Of a stretch of 64,000 nucleotides of DNA, positions 28,858 to 37,186 are shown piece by piece. How positions within the stretch are numbered: the first letter of the stretch is position 1; every line of letters starts with the position of its first letter. The DNA is from Paenibacillus pedocola (GTDB lineage Bacteria; Bacillota; Bacilli; Paenibacillales; Paenibacillaceae), in the NCBI RefSeq assembly GCF_031599675.1, contig NZ_CP134223.1, positions 3,224,001-3,288,000 of the forward strand, read 5' to 3'. The notes beneath the pieces were generated by a model. That model was not told the DNA's origin, did no database searches, and worked only from the letters and a program-made list of their open reading frames with translations. The position numbers and the translations under genes are program-made.

Positions 28858-30720
28858 ATGGATTTAGCGGCATTTATTCATGAACCTAAAGGGGCATTGT
28901 CATACGCCTATGATTCGGAGACCCTGCATATCCGCATTAAAACGAAAAAAGATGATATCCAGTCGGTCACCTTGCTGGCTATTGATCCGTTCAACTGGAA
29001 ACCGGTAGCCAAGGATTCGCATGTCTATGATTTTGCTATTGATACAATGCAGCATGTGGAGATGAAGAAGGAGTATGTTACCCGTTATCATGATTGCTGG
29101 TTTGCCGAGCTCCCGGGCTTTAACTGGAGAAGAATTAAGTATGGCTTTGTGCTGAATGACGGCCATGAGTGTTGTTTTGCCGGCTGCCAGCAGTTCGTTC
29201 CGCTTCCCGAAGACTGGACACCACCTAAGGATCACACGAACTATTTCTATTATCCTTATATTCTGGAAGAAGATCTGTATGAGGCGCCGACTTGGGTAAA
29301 GGATACGGTATGGTATCAGATTTTTCCGGACCGGTTCAACCGGGGTTCTGCTGAAGAGGATGCGAAAGATAGGGAAGATCTACTGGAATGGGGCAGTGAT
29401 GAGCTGGACGGCGTTCATAAAAAGTTCGGCGGAAATCTGCAAGGCGTCATTGAAAAACTGGACTACATCCGGGATCTGGGCTGTGACGGCATTTATTTCA
29501 CACCTATTTTTGATTCGCCAAGCTCACACAAATATGATACGAAAGATTATTTCAAGATTGATCCGCATTTCGGTGACAATGATAAACTGGGCCTTCTGGT
29601 AGAAGAGGCGCACAAGCGGGGGATACGGGTCATGCTCGATGCGGTGTTCAACCATTGCGGCTATGAGCATCCGTTCTGGCAGGATGTATTGAAGCACGGC
29701 AGCAGCTCGCCTTATTTTGACTACTTCTATATCCTGGACGCGGACAAACCAGTGGTACCTGACACTGCGCTTGCGGCCAGGGAAGGCTATTATTTCGGAG
29801 AGCATTTGAATTACCGGACGTTTGCGTATACGGAGCAGATGCCCAAGTGGAATACCGCCAATCCTGCGGCAAGGGAGTATCTGATAAGCGCAGCTGTCTA
29901 TTGGACGGAACACTATAATATTGACGGCTGGCGGCTCGATGTGGCGAACGAAGTTTCCCATGATTTTTGGCGGGAATTCCGGAAACGGATCAAGGCCATC
30001 CGCAAAGACATTTATATTCTCGGTGAAAACTGGCTCTATTCGAATCCGTGGCTGCAGGGTGACCAGTTCGATGCGGTGATGAATTACGAGTTCACTGGAC
30101 CGGTTACCCGCTACTTCGGGACGAATCTTCCGGAACAGGAGCAGTATACTGCTGAGGATTTTGTGAATGCCATCAATCAGCTGCTGGTCAGCTATCCTAA
30201 GCATGTGGCGCGGAATATGTTCAATCTGCTCGACAGCCATGATACCGCGCGGATTCTGCACTTTTGCGGAGACGACCCGGAGCTGGTGAAGCTTCCTTAT
30301 GTTTTCCTGCTGACCTATGGCGGTTCTCCGAGCATCTATTATGGCGGTGAGGTTGGCCTGGGCGGAGACGAACATCATAACCGTCAGTGTATGCCTTGGA
30401 AGCCGGAGCAGCAGAATCTGGCGCTATATCAGACGATCCGCAGACTGATCGGGCTCCGCAAGGAGAATCCGCTGTTTAAGGCGATTGATATCGAGTGGTT
30501 ATCAGCAGGGGGAGCAACTAATACTTTGATTTACAAAAAAGAAAGCAGCAGCGGAACCCTGTATGTACTCATCCATAATTCCAGCGAGCCAGCTGATATT
30601 GGGCTCCCTAGCGAATTACAAGGACGGAAAATGAGAGATTTGTACAATGATCAGCCGGTTGAAACCGCTGCGGAAATCCGTATGGAATCTCATTCGTTCA
30701 GGCTGCTGGCAGCGGAGTAA
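28858..30720 (+). CDS. GH13 alpha-glycosidase (neopullulanase/cyclomaltodextrinase type)
   Basis: 620 residues. The N-terminal CBM34-like domain (about 1-130) is followed by a GH13 barrel. The conserved GH13 regions are DAVFNHCG, the nucleophile Asp in WRLDVANE, acid/base Glu in ILGENW and third Asp in LLDSHDT. The enzyme would cleave maltodextrins, cyclodextrins or pullulan in the cytoplasm, as there is no signal peptide. GAGGAG is well placed before the ATG. The debranching-like enzyme follows after 25 bases, so the two form a maltodextrin-processing operon. Confidence 0.92.
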   Translation: MDLAAFIHEPKGALSYAYDSETLHIRIKTKKDDIQSVTLLAIDPFNWKPVAKDSHVYDFAIDTMQHVEMKKEYVTRYHDCWFAELPGFNWRRIKYGFVLNDGHECCFAGCQQFVPLPEDWTPPKDHTNYFYYPYILEEDLYEAPTWVKDTVWYQIFPDRFNRGSAEEDAKDREDLLEWGSDELDGVHKKFGGNLQGVIEKLDYIRDLGCDGIYFTPIFDSPSSHKYDTKDYFKIDPHFGDNDKLGLLVEEAHKRGIRVMLDAVFNHCGYEHPFWQDVLKHGSSSPYFDYFYILDADKPVVPDTALAAREGYYFGEHLNYRTFAYTEQMPKWNTANPAAREYLISAAVYWTEHYNIDGWRLDVANEVSHDFWREFRKRIKAIRKDIYILGENWLYSNPWLQGDQFDAVMNYEFTGPVTRYFGTNLPEQEQYTAEDFVNAINQLLVSYPKHVARNMFNLLDSHDTARILHFCGDDPELVKLPYVFLLTYGGSPSIYYGGEVGLGGDEHHNRQCMPWKPEQQNLALYQTIRRLIGLRKENPLFKAIDIEWLSAGGATNTLIYKKESSSGTLYVLIHNSSEPADIGLPSELQGRKMRDLYNDQPVETAAEIRMESHSFRLLAAE

Positions 30721-30745
30721 ACTAAATCATGCAGGAGGAACAGTC

Positions 30746-33004
30746 ATGACATCAGGTACGAAACGGTCTATTCTGGAAAAAATGACGATGACCGTTGAAC
30801 GGAAGGACAACCGCGCAGTCTCTTTTACCAATAAAGAAGCTGCCTATTACTTTACCCAATCCCATGTAACGGATCATCCTGAACACGCTTATTTTGAGGG
30901 ATTGAACGTTGCGAAGAACCGGCTCTTTGGCGGGTACACCTTGTATGCAGACCATCAGGAGCTGGATGATCAGGAAGCTGCAGTTGAGGTCAGCCCCTAT
31001 TCCATGATCCGCACCCACGGCAGTCTGACTGAAGAGCTGTGGCTGTTTGATTACCGGAATGTGCTTGAGGTGAGCCTGAGCGGGGCAGGCCAAGACATTG
31101 GGATTGCTCTAAAAGGGAAAGAGCTGGAGTATTTGAAGCTCAGCAGGAATACTGCATATTTCAAGGCAATGGAAGGGGAGTGGGTAATTGCCCTGCGTCC
31201 CCGTAATGCCCGTCCGTTATCGCTGCTGAGTAAGGTCTTCCATACAGAAGCCGAAGCCGGGGGATTCTACATTTCCGCTGCCCGGACAGAAGCTGAAGCA
31301 GCAGCCTTAATTCAGGATACTGAAGCGCACGCAAACCGTCTGAAGTCTGAGCGCATAAAGCGTATGGAGGATTTTTTACAGCAAAATGTTTATATAAACA
31401 GCAGTAACGAACAGCTGACCCTCGCACTGAACTGGCTCAGCTTAACTATGGATCAGCTCGTAACCAGACAACAGGGCGATGGGATCTATGCCGGATTGCC
31501 CTGGTTCAATGAATACTGGGGACGCGATCAGTTCATCGCTCTTCCGGGTGCGGTACTGGTCAGCGGCCAGTTTGAAACGGCTAAGCATATTCTCATGTCC
31601 TTTGCCGAATACCAGAACACCGATGAGACTTCAAAATATTACGGCAGAGTTCCGAATATCCTGGCACCGGAGAATATCGACTATCATACCACCGACGGGA
31701 CACCGCGGTTTATTATCCAGCTGCAGGACTATGTAAAATATTCCGGGGACACAGAGATTATTAATAAGCTGTACCCGGCGGTGCGCAGCAGTATCGAGGG
31801 TTCGCTCAAGCACTGGGTGGATGCCAAAGGCTATCTTACCCATGACGACAATGAGACCTGGATGGATGCGCGGGATGCTGATTTGAACTCTTACTCTCCA
31901 AGAGAAACCCGCGCCAATGATATACAGGCCCTTTGGTATCACCAGCTGCGGGCGGGTGTGTATTTTGCCGAATATATGGGCGATCAGAAGAATGCAGAGC
32001 AGTGGGGAAGCCTGGCTGACCGGTTAAAAAGTAATTTCGAGCGGGATTTCCGCGATCCGTCACATCCTTATCTGGCGGATCGTTTGGATGCTGCTGACGA
32101 GCCGGAGTTCTCTCTGCGTCCGAACCAGCTGTTTGCTTTTGACATGTTCGAAGATCGTGACTTTAAAGCTGCCGCAGTCCGTACCGCATGGGAGGAGCTG
32201 GTATATCCTTGGGGCGTTGCTTCCCTTGACCGGCAGCACCCGTTCTTCCATCCCTTCCACCTGACAGAGAAGTATCATAAAGATGAAGCTTATCATAACG
32301 GCACCGTGTGGACCTGGCTGAACGGCATAGCCATGCAGCGCATGATAGAATCCGGGCAGGAAGAAATCGCATACAAGCTCTTCCATAATATGAACTGGCA
32401 GGCGCTTCATCTTGGGGTCGTCGGCGGGCTGAGTGAAAACCTGGATGCCTACCCGCACGAAGGAGAGAATTGGGCTAAACTGACTGGGGCTTATCTTCAG
32501 GCCTGGTCCAATGCAGAGCAGCTGCGTGTATGGTATCAGTATTTCCTGGGCATCCGGCCTGATATGATCCATCACAAGGTTCTGCTTGCTCCGCGAATTC
32601 CGCAGGAAATAACGGATCTCCAATTTCATGTAAAAGTTGGAGAAGGAACACTCGAGGCTGAATATTCAGCAAATCGCAGCGAGCAGCGGTATATCTACCG
32701 CTTCAAGGGAGTTAAACTTAAGGCAGTGATCGATATTGCGCCGTTTGCCGAATTGGAGCTTGAGGCCGAAGCGGGAGCTGAGCTACGGCTAAGCCGGACA
32801 GGGCTGGAGCTTGAGATTGAACTTGTGAACGAGCGCGGAGAAATCATCAGGAAGCTAACCGTCCAACCTTCTAAGGACAGAATAGAGCAGCAGCTGCACA
32901 GTGACCAGCTCTTTGCGGGTGTGCATTTTGCAGAGCCGCTTGCACTAGAGAAGCATCCTGTAATGCAACGGGAAAGTACAACGGTTGTAGGTACAGAGGA
33001 ATAA
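30746..33004 (+). CDS. Amylo-alpha-1,6-glucosidase / glycogen debranching-like enzyme
   Basis: 752 residues from ATG 30746, seven bases after AGGAGG; the longer frame into the GH13 gene is rejected. The N-terminal beta domain resembles GDE_N. The C-terminal (alpha/alpha)6 barrel is GDE_C-like, with LPWFNEYWGRDQFIALPG, DNETWMDAR, YHNGTVWTWLNG and LSENLDAYPHEGENW; the acidic residues in these motifs are probable catalytic ones. It removes alpha-1,6 branches from glycogen or limit dextrins. A strong terminator follows. Confidence 0.88.
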   Translation: MTSGTKRSILEKMTMTVERKDNRAVSFTNKEAAYYFTQSHVTDHPEHAYFEGLNVAKNRLFGGYTLYADHQELDDQEAAVEVSPYSMIRTHGSLTEELWLFDYRNVLEVSLSGAGQDIGIALKGKELEYLKLSRNTAYFKAMEGEWVIALRPRNARPLSLLSKVFHTEAEAGGFYISAARTEAEAAALIQDTEAHANRLKSERIKRMEDFLQQNVYINSSNEQLTLALNWLSLTMDQLVTRQQGDGIYAGLPWFNEYWGRDQFIALPGAVLVSGQFETAKHILMSFAEYQNTDETSKYYGRVPNILAPENIDYHTTDGTPRFIIQLQDYVKYSGDTEIINKLYPAVRSSIEGSLKHWVDAKGYLTHDDNETWMDARDADLNSYSPRETRANDIQALWYHQLRAGVYFAEYMGDQKNAEQWGSLADRLKSNFERDFRDPSHPYLADRLDAADEPEFSLRPNQLFAFDMFEDRDFKAAAVRTAWEELVYPWGVASLDRQHPFFHPFHLTEKYHKDEAYHNGTVWTWLNGIAMQRMIESGQEEIAYKLFHNMNWQALHLGVVGGLSENLDAYPHEGENWAKLTGAYLQAWSNAEQLRVWYQYFLGIRPDMIHHKVLLAPRIPQEITDLQFHVKVGEGTLEAEYSANRSEQRYIYRFKGVKLKAVIDIAPFAELELEAEAGAELRLSRTGLELEIELVNERGEIIRKLTVQPSKDRIEQQLHSDQLFAGVHFAEPLALEKHPVMQRESTTVVGTEE

Positions 33005-33022
33005 CCGGATATGTTTGGAGAC

Positions 33023-33058
33023 CCAAAAGACCAGCCTTTATAAGGCTGGTCTTTTGGG
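33023..33058 (+). terminator. Terminator of the maltodextrin operon
   Basis: CCAAAAGACCAGCC and GGCTGGTCTTTTGG form a long perfect stem around TTTATAA; the second arm contains the T run. Confidence 0.9.
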
Positions 33059-33125
33059 AGGTAATCCTAAATTCCGCTGCGTGGATCCGTCAGCTTATGA
33101 GAACAGGGGCTTACGATTCTATTTA

Positions 33126-33148
33126 CAAAGAAAGCCCCTATGCGGGGC
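33126..33148 (-). terminator. Terminator of the small minus-strand gene
   Basis: On the minus strand GCCCC and GGGGC form a stem, followed by TTTCTTT, just after the stop of the 33155-33376 gene. Confidence 0.65.
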
Positions 33149-33154
33149 CGTTTG

Positions 33155-33376
33155 TTAGAATCTGTGTGCGTATTTGCGGAGTTCCTCAGGAATGCTGATT
33201 TCCCCTAAAATAGCTTCAACTGCCTGCCATGCCTCTTGAAAAACACCACCGCTATAACTCGTCCGATTCCGGGCGGGGCCGGTCATTGACATATCAAATA
33301 CGATATATTCCCCGACATCTTCAATCACTCTAAAGCTTACTGCACGGTCATTTTTCTGAATCCGTACTTCTTCCAT
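33155..33376 (-). CDS. Small conserved hypothetical protein
   Basis: 73 residues, soluble and probably alpha/beta. A good GAGGAGG RBS and an adjacent terminator support that it is expressed. Not recognised; the C-terminus IPEELRKYAHRF is helical. Confidence 0.6.
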   Translation of the reverse strand: MEEVRIQKNDRAVSFRVIEDVGEYIVFDMSMTGPARNRTSYSGGVFQEAWQAVEAILGEISIPEELRKYAHRF

Positions 33377-33552
33377 GATGCTTCCTCCTCATTGGATGTA
33401 CCTGTACAAAGGCTTATTCACTACTAGAATTATACTATTAACGTGCATGTGCATCAATTCACAAATGCGATTTGCTATTTTTCGGGGTTGTGTATGATAA
33501 TCTTGTTAGAGATTAGCTATATAATAACATTAGCGAGAGGAGACAAGATATT

Positions 33553-34449
33553 ATGAAGCTGCTTAGCTATATTCAAAACGGCGGTTACCGCCTGGGAATA
33601 CATACGGATAACGGCATACTGGACGTTACAGATGCTTCGGTTGTCTATGGACTAGAGGAAACTGCGGAATTAAGTATTCAGGACGTCATAAACGGAGGCG
33701 CAGAAATCCTTAAAAGACTGCTGAACCTTCAACAATTGGCTGAAAATGATACTAATGGCAGGCTGCAGCTGCTAGATGAATCCAAGCTGGCCTTTGCGCC
33801 CTGCGTAACCAGCCCCGGAAAAATCGTGTGTGTAGGCCTGAACTACCGCAAGCATGCGGAAGAAACGAAGGCAGCGATCCCGCAGACGCCGATTCTATTC
33901 AGCAAATTCAATAATGCGCTGGCTGGACATCTGGAGACTGTACCTCTGCCTGCAGCCTCGCAGCAAGTAGACTATGAAGCGGAACTGGCCATAGTGATTG
34001 GCCGTAAAGCCTATAATGTAAGCAAAGAGGAAGCGCTGGATTATGTCTTCGGGTACTGCTGTGCGAATGACCTGTCAGCCCGTGATTTGCAGTTCCGGAC
34101 CCAGCAATGGCTGCTAGGTAAAACCTGTGATAAATTCGCTCCCGTAGGCCCTTATCTGGTTACTGCCGATGAAGTCGGGAACCCGAATAACCTGAGGATC
34201 TCCTGTGCGGTTAACGGTGAAGCCCGTCAATCCTCCAACACGGAGGATATGATCTTCCATTGTGATGAGATTATCAGCTACATCTCACAGCATTTGACGC
34301 TCGAACCGGGGGACATAATTCTGACTGGTACACCGGAAGGTGTGGTACTCGGCTACCCGACGGAGCAGCAGGTATTCCTGAAGTCTGGCGATATCGTGAC
34401 CGTGGAGATTGAAAAGCTTGGTAGGCTAACTAATACTATCACTGTGTAA
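33553..34449 (+). CDS. Fumarylacetoacetate hydrolase (FAH) family protein
   Basis: 298 residues. The C-terminal FAH domain has the metal-binding and active-site blocks GLNYRKHAEE, ILFSKFNNALAGH, DYEAELAIVIGRKA, NDLSARDLQ and LTGTPEGVVLG. Family members hydrolyse or decarboxylate 2,4-diketo acids (fumarylpyruvate, oxaloacetate, acylpyruvates) using Mg2+ or Mn2+. The precise substrate is not deducible. AGAGGAG lies about 10 bases before the ATG. It is monocistronic with its own terminator. Confidence 0.88.
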   Translation: MKLLSYIQNGGYRLGIHTDNGILDVTDASVVYGLEETAELSIQDVINGGAEILKRLLNLQQLAENDTNGRLQLLDESKLAFAPCVTSPGKIVCVGLNYRKHAEETKAAIPQTPILFSKFNNALAGHLETVPLPAASQQVDYEAELAIVIGRKAYNVSKEEALDYVFGYCCANDLSARDLQFRTQQWLLGKTCDKFAPVGPYLVTADEVGNPNNLRISCAVNGEARQSSNTEDMIFHCDEIISYISQHLTLEPGDIILTGTPEGVVLGYPTEQQVFLKSGDIVTVEIEKLGRLTNTITV

Positions 34450-34485
34450 AATTGTGAGCTGCAATATATATCAAATAAAAATGCA

Positions 34486-34530
34486 AAGCCATAATCATCT
34501 GCGTTCCAGCAGAGTTATGGCTTATTTAAA
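34486..34530 (+). terminator. Terminator between FAH and HxlR genes
   Basis: AAGCCATAA and TTATGGCTT, plus inner TCTGC/GCAGA pairing, form a stem followed by ATTT. It may serve both converging genes. Confidence 0.7.
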
Positions 34531-34554
34531 TGGGCTATTCCTTCTTTCCGCAGC

Positions 34555-34920
34555 TTAATCGTCGGATGCGGGTATTTGTTCTTTTTTCGCTTCTCCAAGC
34601 TTCTTTCGTTCGATATGAGTCACTCCCCATTGGTGTAAGGCTTCCATAATCGGGGCCAGAGTCATGCCGTATTCCGTGATGGAGTATTCCACTTTCGGCG
34701 GAATTTGCGGATAAATGACTCGGGAAAGGATCTCTTCCTCCTCTAATTGGCGCAGATGGAGCGTAAGCATCCTTTGCGTGATATTGGGCAGCAATCTTCT
34801 TAGTTCATTGAACCGTAAGGGTTTACCTTGAAGCAAATGATAAATGATACTCGGCTTCCATTTGCCGACGATCGACTCCATTGTCACAACGAATTGACAT
34901 TGGTCAGGATTCTTTTGCAT
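34555..34920 (-). CDS. HxlR family regulator, probable thiol redox sensor
   Basis: 121 residues of the HxlR winged helix: SIVGKWKPSIIYHLLQGKPLRFNELRRLLPNITQRMLTLHLRQLEEEEIL and a C-terminal YSITEYGMTLAPIM. It has a single cysteine near the N-terminus (Cys8). HxlR regulators of the YodB type sense quinones and diamide through a cysteine at about this place and repress azoreductase genes. The divergent neighbour here is an azoreductase, so the same role is likely. GGGAGG lies seven bases before the ATG. Confidence 0.85.
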   Translation of the reverse strand: MQKNPDQCQFVVTMESIVGKWKPSIIYHLLQGKPLRFNELRRLLPNITQRMLTLHLRQLEEEEILSRVIYPQIPPKVEYSITEYGMTLAPIMEALHQWGVTHIERKKLGEAKKEQIPASDD

Positions 34921-34973
34921 ACTTTAGCCTCCCGTACAGTACCTTTTTTCATACTATACCACATTATTGTTCC

Positions 34974-35034
34974 TACTTATCAAAAGAAAGTAAATATATT
35001 ATGATCACCATGAAAGTGTTATTACTCTGATCAT
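34974..35034. promoter_or_regulatory. Inverted repeats between the HxlR and azoreductase genes
   Basis: TACT-N11-AGTA (34974-34992) resembles a YodB-type box with non-standard spacing. ATGATCA (35001-35007) and TGATCAT (35028-35034) form a 7-bp perfect inverted repeat nearer the azoreductase start. These are candidate operators. Confidence 0.4.
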
Positions 35035-35052
35035 AGAAGGGAAGTTTTAATA

Positions 35053-35682
35053 ATGGCAATAGTACTGTACATCACCGCACATCCTCTTGATTCTCAGGCA
35101 TCCTATAGCCTCGCGGTAGGAGAAGAATTTATTGAAGCGTACCGTGAAGCAAATCCGGCAGATGAAATTGTTCATTTGGATCTGTACAAAGAGAATATCC
35201 CGCCAATCGATGCGGATGTTTTACACGGGTGGGAAAAGCTTCGGTCGGGTTCATCGTTCATCCAACTATCGGATGCCGAGAAATCAAAAGTAGACCGTCT
35301 TGGGGTGATTGTTGATCAATTCGTGGCCGCTGATAAGTACGTTTATGTTTCCCCGATGTGGAATTTCTCGATCCCGCCAATTTTGAAAGCATACACGGAT
35401 GCGACTTCAATTCCGGGGAAGACATTCAAATATACTGACAATGGCCCTGTGGGCCTGTTGCCCGGCAAGACAGCCTTGCACATTCAAGCTAGCGGCTCCG
35501 TTTATACGGAGGGTCCTCTTGCTCCACTTGAAATGGGATATAGCTATTTGAAAAAGGTTTTGAATTTCTATGGGATATCGATTGAGGCGATATTTGTGGA
35601 AGGAACGGCAATATCAGATCGGGCTCTATCTGTAAAAGAAAAAGCAATTGCACATGCAAAGGAAGTTGCCAAACGTTTCTAA
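35053..35682 (+). CDS. azoR: FMN-dependent NADH-azoreductase
   Basis: 209 residues, flavodoxin-like. It starts with the FMN phosphate loop (ITAHPLDSQASYS), then carries the conserved YVSPMWNFSIPPILKAYTD flavin-binding motif and GKTALHIQASGSVY. AzoR enzymes reduce quinones and azo dyes with two electrons from NAD(P)H, protecting against electrophile stress. The divergent HxlR regulator is the likely repressor. Confidence 0.92.
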   Translation: MAIVLYITAHPLDSQASYSLAVGEEFIEAYREANPADEIVHLDLYKENIPPIDADVLHGWEKLRSGSSFIQLSDAEKSKVDRLGVIVDQFVAADKYVYVSPMWNFSIPPILKAYTDATSIPGKTFKYTDNGPVGLLPGKTALHIQASGSVYTEGPLAPLEMGYSYLKKVLNFYGISIEAIFVEGTAISDRALSVKEKAIAHAKEVAKRF

Positions 35683-35785
35683 CAAAGGCTGTTCCAAATG
35701 CAGCGCTGGGACCTGTAAGACAATAACCGGCCCCTTTTTGACCTTTTGGGTAACGGATGGCTATGAAAAATTATATTTACTACAA

Positions 35786-35812
35786 GGGTGGACAGTAGTC
35801 CATCCTTTTTTC
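35786..35812 (+). terminator. Terminator after the azoreductase gene
   Basis: GGGTGGAC and GTCCATCC (one G-T pair) form a stem around AGTA, followed by TTTTTT. The rest of 35683-36040 holds no gene I can support; it should contain the hydE promoter. Confidence 0.85.
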
Positions 35813-36040
35813 TATACCGGAAAACGTTAGATATCTCACAAATCCTGTGGGAATATCCGATATGCATAATCTTTTCAACAATTCGCAAAAAGATCAAAAA
35901 CAAGCAGACAAAACCCGGAATTTAAGTATGGAGTGCTGCATAGTCTAGAGTAATTCTTCTCGCGTAAGCTTTTGTAGAAGGGAAACAGTCAGTGGAGTGG
36001 CTGGTTTCGGTCTGCCGTGAGGGATGGAGGCAGTTGTACG

Positions 36041-37108
36041 ATGGACGCCCTATTAAGCAAATTGTCTGAACAGCATATTCTCACAGCAGATGAAATCATC
36101 TGGTTTCTCCGGCATTTAACCCCCGACCTTAAGAAACGATTATATCTTTTAGCTTCTGAGACCTGCAAGCAGTATTATGCTGAAAGCGTTTACTCCCGCG
36201 GTTTAATTGAGTTCTCAAACTTCTGCAAACAGGATTGTATGTATTGTGGTCTGCGCAGATCCAATTCTCTGGCCCAGCGGTATAGGCTGACGGAGGAAGA
36301 AATTCTTGAGTGTGCTGAAGAGGGTTATCAGCTTGGATATCGTTCGTTTGTACTGCAGAGCGGGGAGGATTTCCGGTTTACAGAGCAAGCGATGGTCTCG
36401 ATTGTCAGAAATCTGAAAAGACTTTTTCCCGATTCAGCGGTTACATTGTCAGTCGGCGAACGAAGTGAAGCCTTTTATCGTGCAATGTATGATGCAGGCG
36501 CTGACCGGTATCTGCTGCGGCATGAGGCAGCATCGCGTCCGCTCTATGAGTCGCTGCATCCCGGTATGTCGTATGACAACCGCATGAACTGCCTGCGTGT
36601 GCTGAAAGAGATCGGCTATCAGGTTGGGGCCGGCTTTATGGTGGGGCTTCCCGGCCAAACCTATCAGCATCTTGCCGAAGATTTGCTGTTCCTGCAAGAG
36701 TTCCGTCCGGAAATGATCGGGATCGGCCCGTTTATCCCTCATAGTGCAACACCGCTTAAAGAGGCTGCCGGCGGAACAGTAGAGGACACTCTGGTCATGA
36801 TAGCCATGGCAAGGCTAATGGTTCCCGATGCTTTAATGCCAGCTACCACTGCTATGGGCACACTTGATCCTGTTGGACGGGAAAAAGCGATTGCGGCAGG
36901 AGCGAACGTGGTTATGCCAATTCTGTCCCCGCTGCAGGTCCGCCGCAAATATGCGCTCTATGAGCATAAAATCTGTATGGGCGATGATCCCGCGCATTGC
37001 CGGAGCTGTATTGAGATGCGGATTGCCGTCTCCGGATACAAGCTGGAGCTGAGCCGCGGCGACCACTGTAATTTTCCCCGCTTATCTAAGGAAGAATCCG
37101 CAAGGTGA
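36041..37108 (+). CDS. hydE: [FeFe] hydrogenase maturase HydE (radical SAM)
   Basis: 355 residues. The radical-SAM cluster motif CxxxCxxC is at Cys62, Cys66 and Cys69 (FCKQDCMYCGL). GERS and LRHEAAS segments are typical of HydE, and a C-terminal three-cysteine set (about CMGDDPAHCRSC) could hold the second cluster. HydE helps build the H-cluster's dithiomethylamine-bridged diiron unit, working with HydG and HydF found downstream. I use ATG 36041, ten bases after GGAGG; the upstream GTG is unlikely. It is the first gene of the pyruvate/hydrogenase island. Confidence 0.93.
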   Translation: MDALLSKLSEQHILTADEIIWFLRHLTPDLKKRLYLLASETCKQYYAESVYSRGLIEFSNFCKQDCMYCGLRRSNSLAQRYRLTEEEILECAEEGYQLGYRSFVLQSGEDFRFTEQAMVSIVRNLKRLFPDSAVTLSVGERSEAFYRAMYDAGADRYLLRHEAASRPLYESLHPGMSYDNRMNCLRVLKEIGYQVGAGFMVGLPGQTYQHLAEDLLFLQEFRPEMIGIGPFIPHSATPLKEAAGGTVEDTLVMIAMARLMVPDALMPATTAMGTLDPVGREKAIAAGANVVMPILSPLQVRRKYALYEHKICMGDDPAHCRSCIEMRIAVSGYKLELSRGDHCNFPRLSKEESAR

Positions 37109-37109
37109 G

Positions 37110-37156
37110 CTTTCTTATAAGAAAGTAAGTGAAACAATTCACTTACGGTGTATAGA
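37110..37156 (+). promoter_or_regulatory. Rex-like operator and palindromes upstream of the por-hyd operon
   Basis: CTTTCTTATAAGAAAG (37110-37125) is a perfect 16-bp palindrome. Directly after it GTAAGTGAA and TTCACTTAC are perfect inverted arms around ACAA (37125-37146). The inner core GTGAA-N4-TTCAC is that of the Rex (NADH/NAD+ sensing repressor) site. A TATAGA -10-like element follows at 37151. Confidence 0.65.
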
Positions 37157-37186
37157 ATTCAGCAGCACTACAAAGGAGGAAACCAG

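Noticed and set aside
30647..30745. Longer start of the debranching-like enzyme inside the GH13 gene
   Set aside because: No RBS there, while AGGAGG precedes ATG 30746 and the extra residues look like a shadow of the GH13 frame.
37110..37146. Hairpins after hydE as a transcription terminator
   Set aside because: No T run follows and the Rex-like core and -10-like element suggest control rather than termination.
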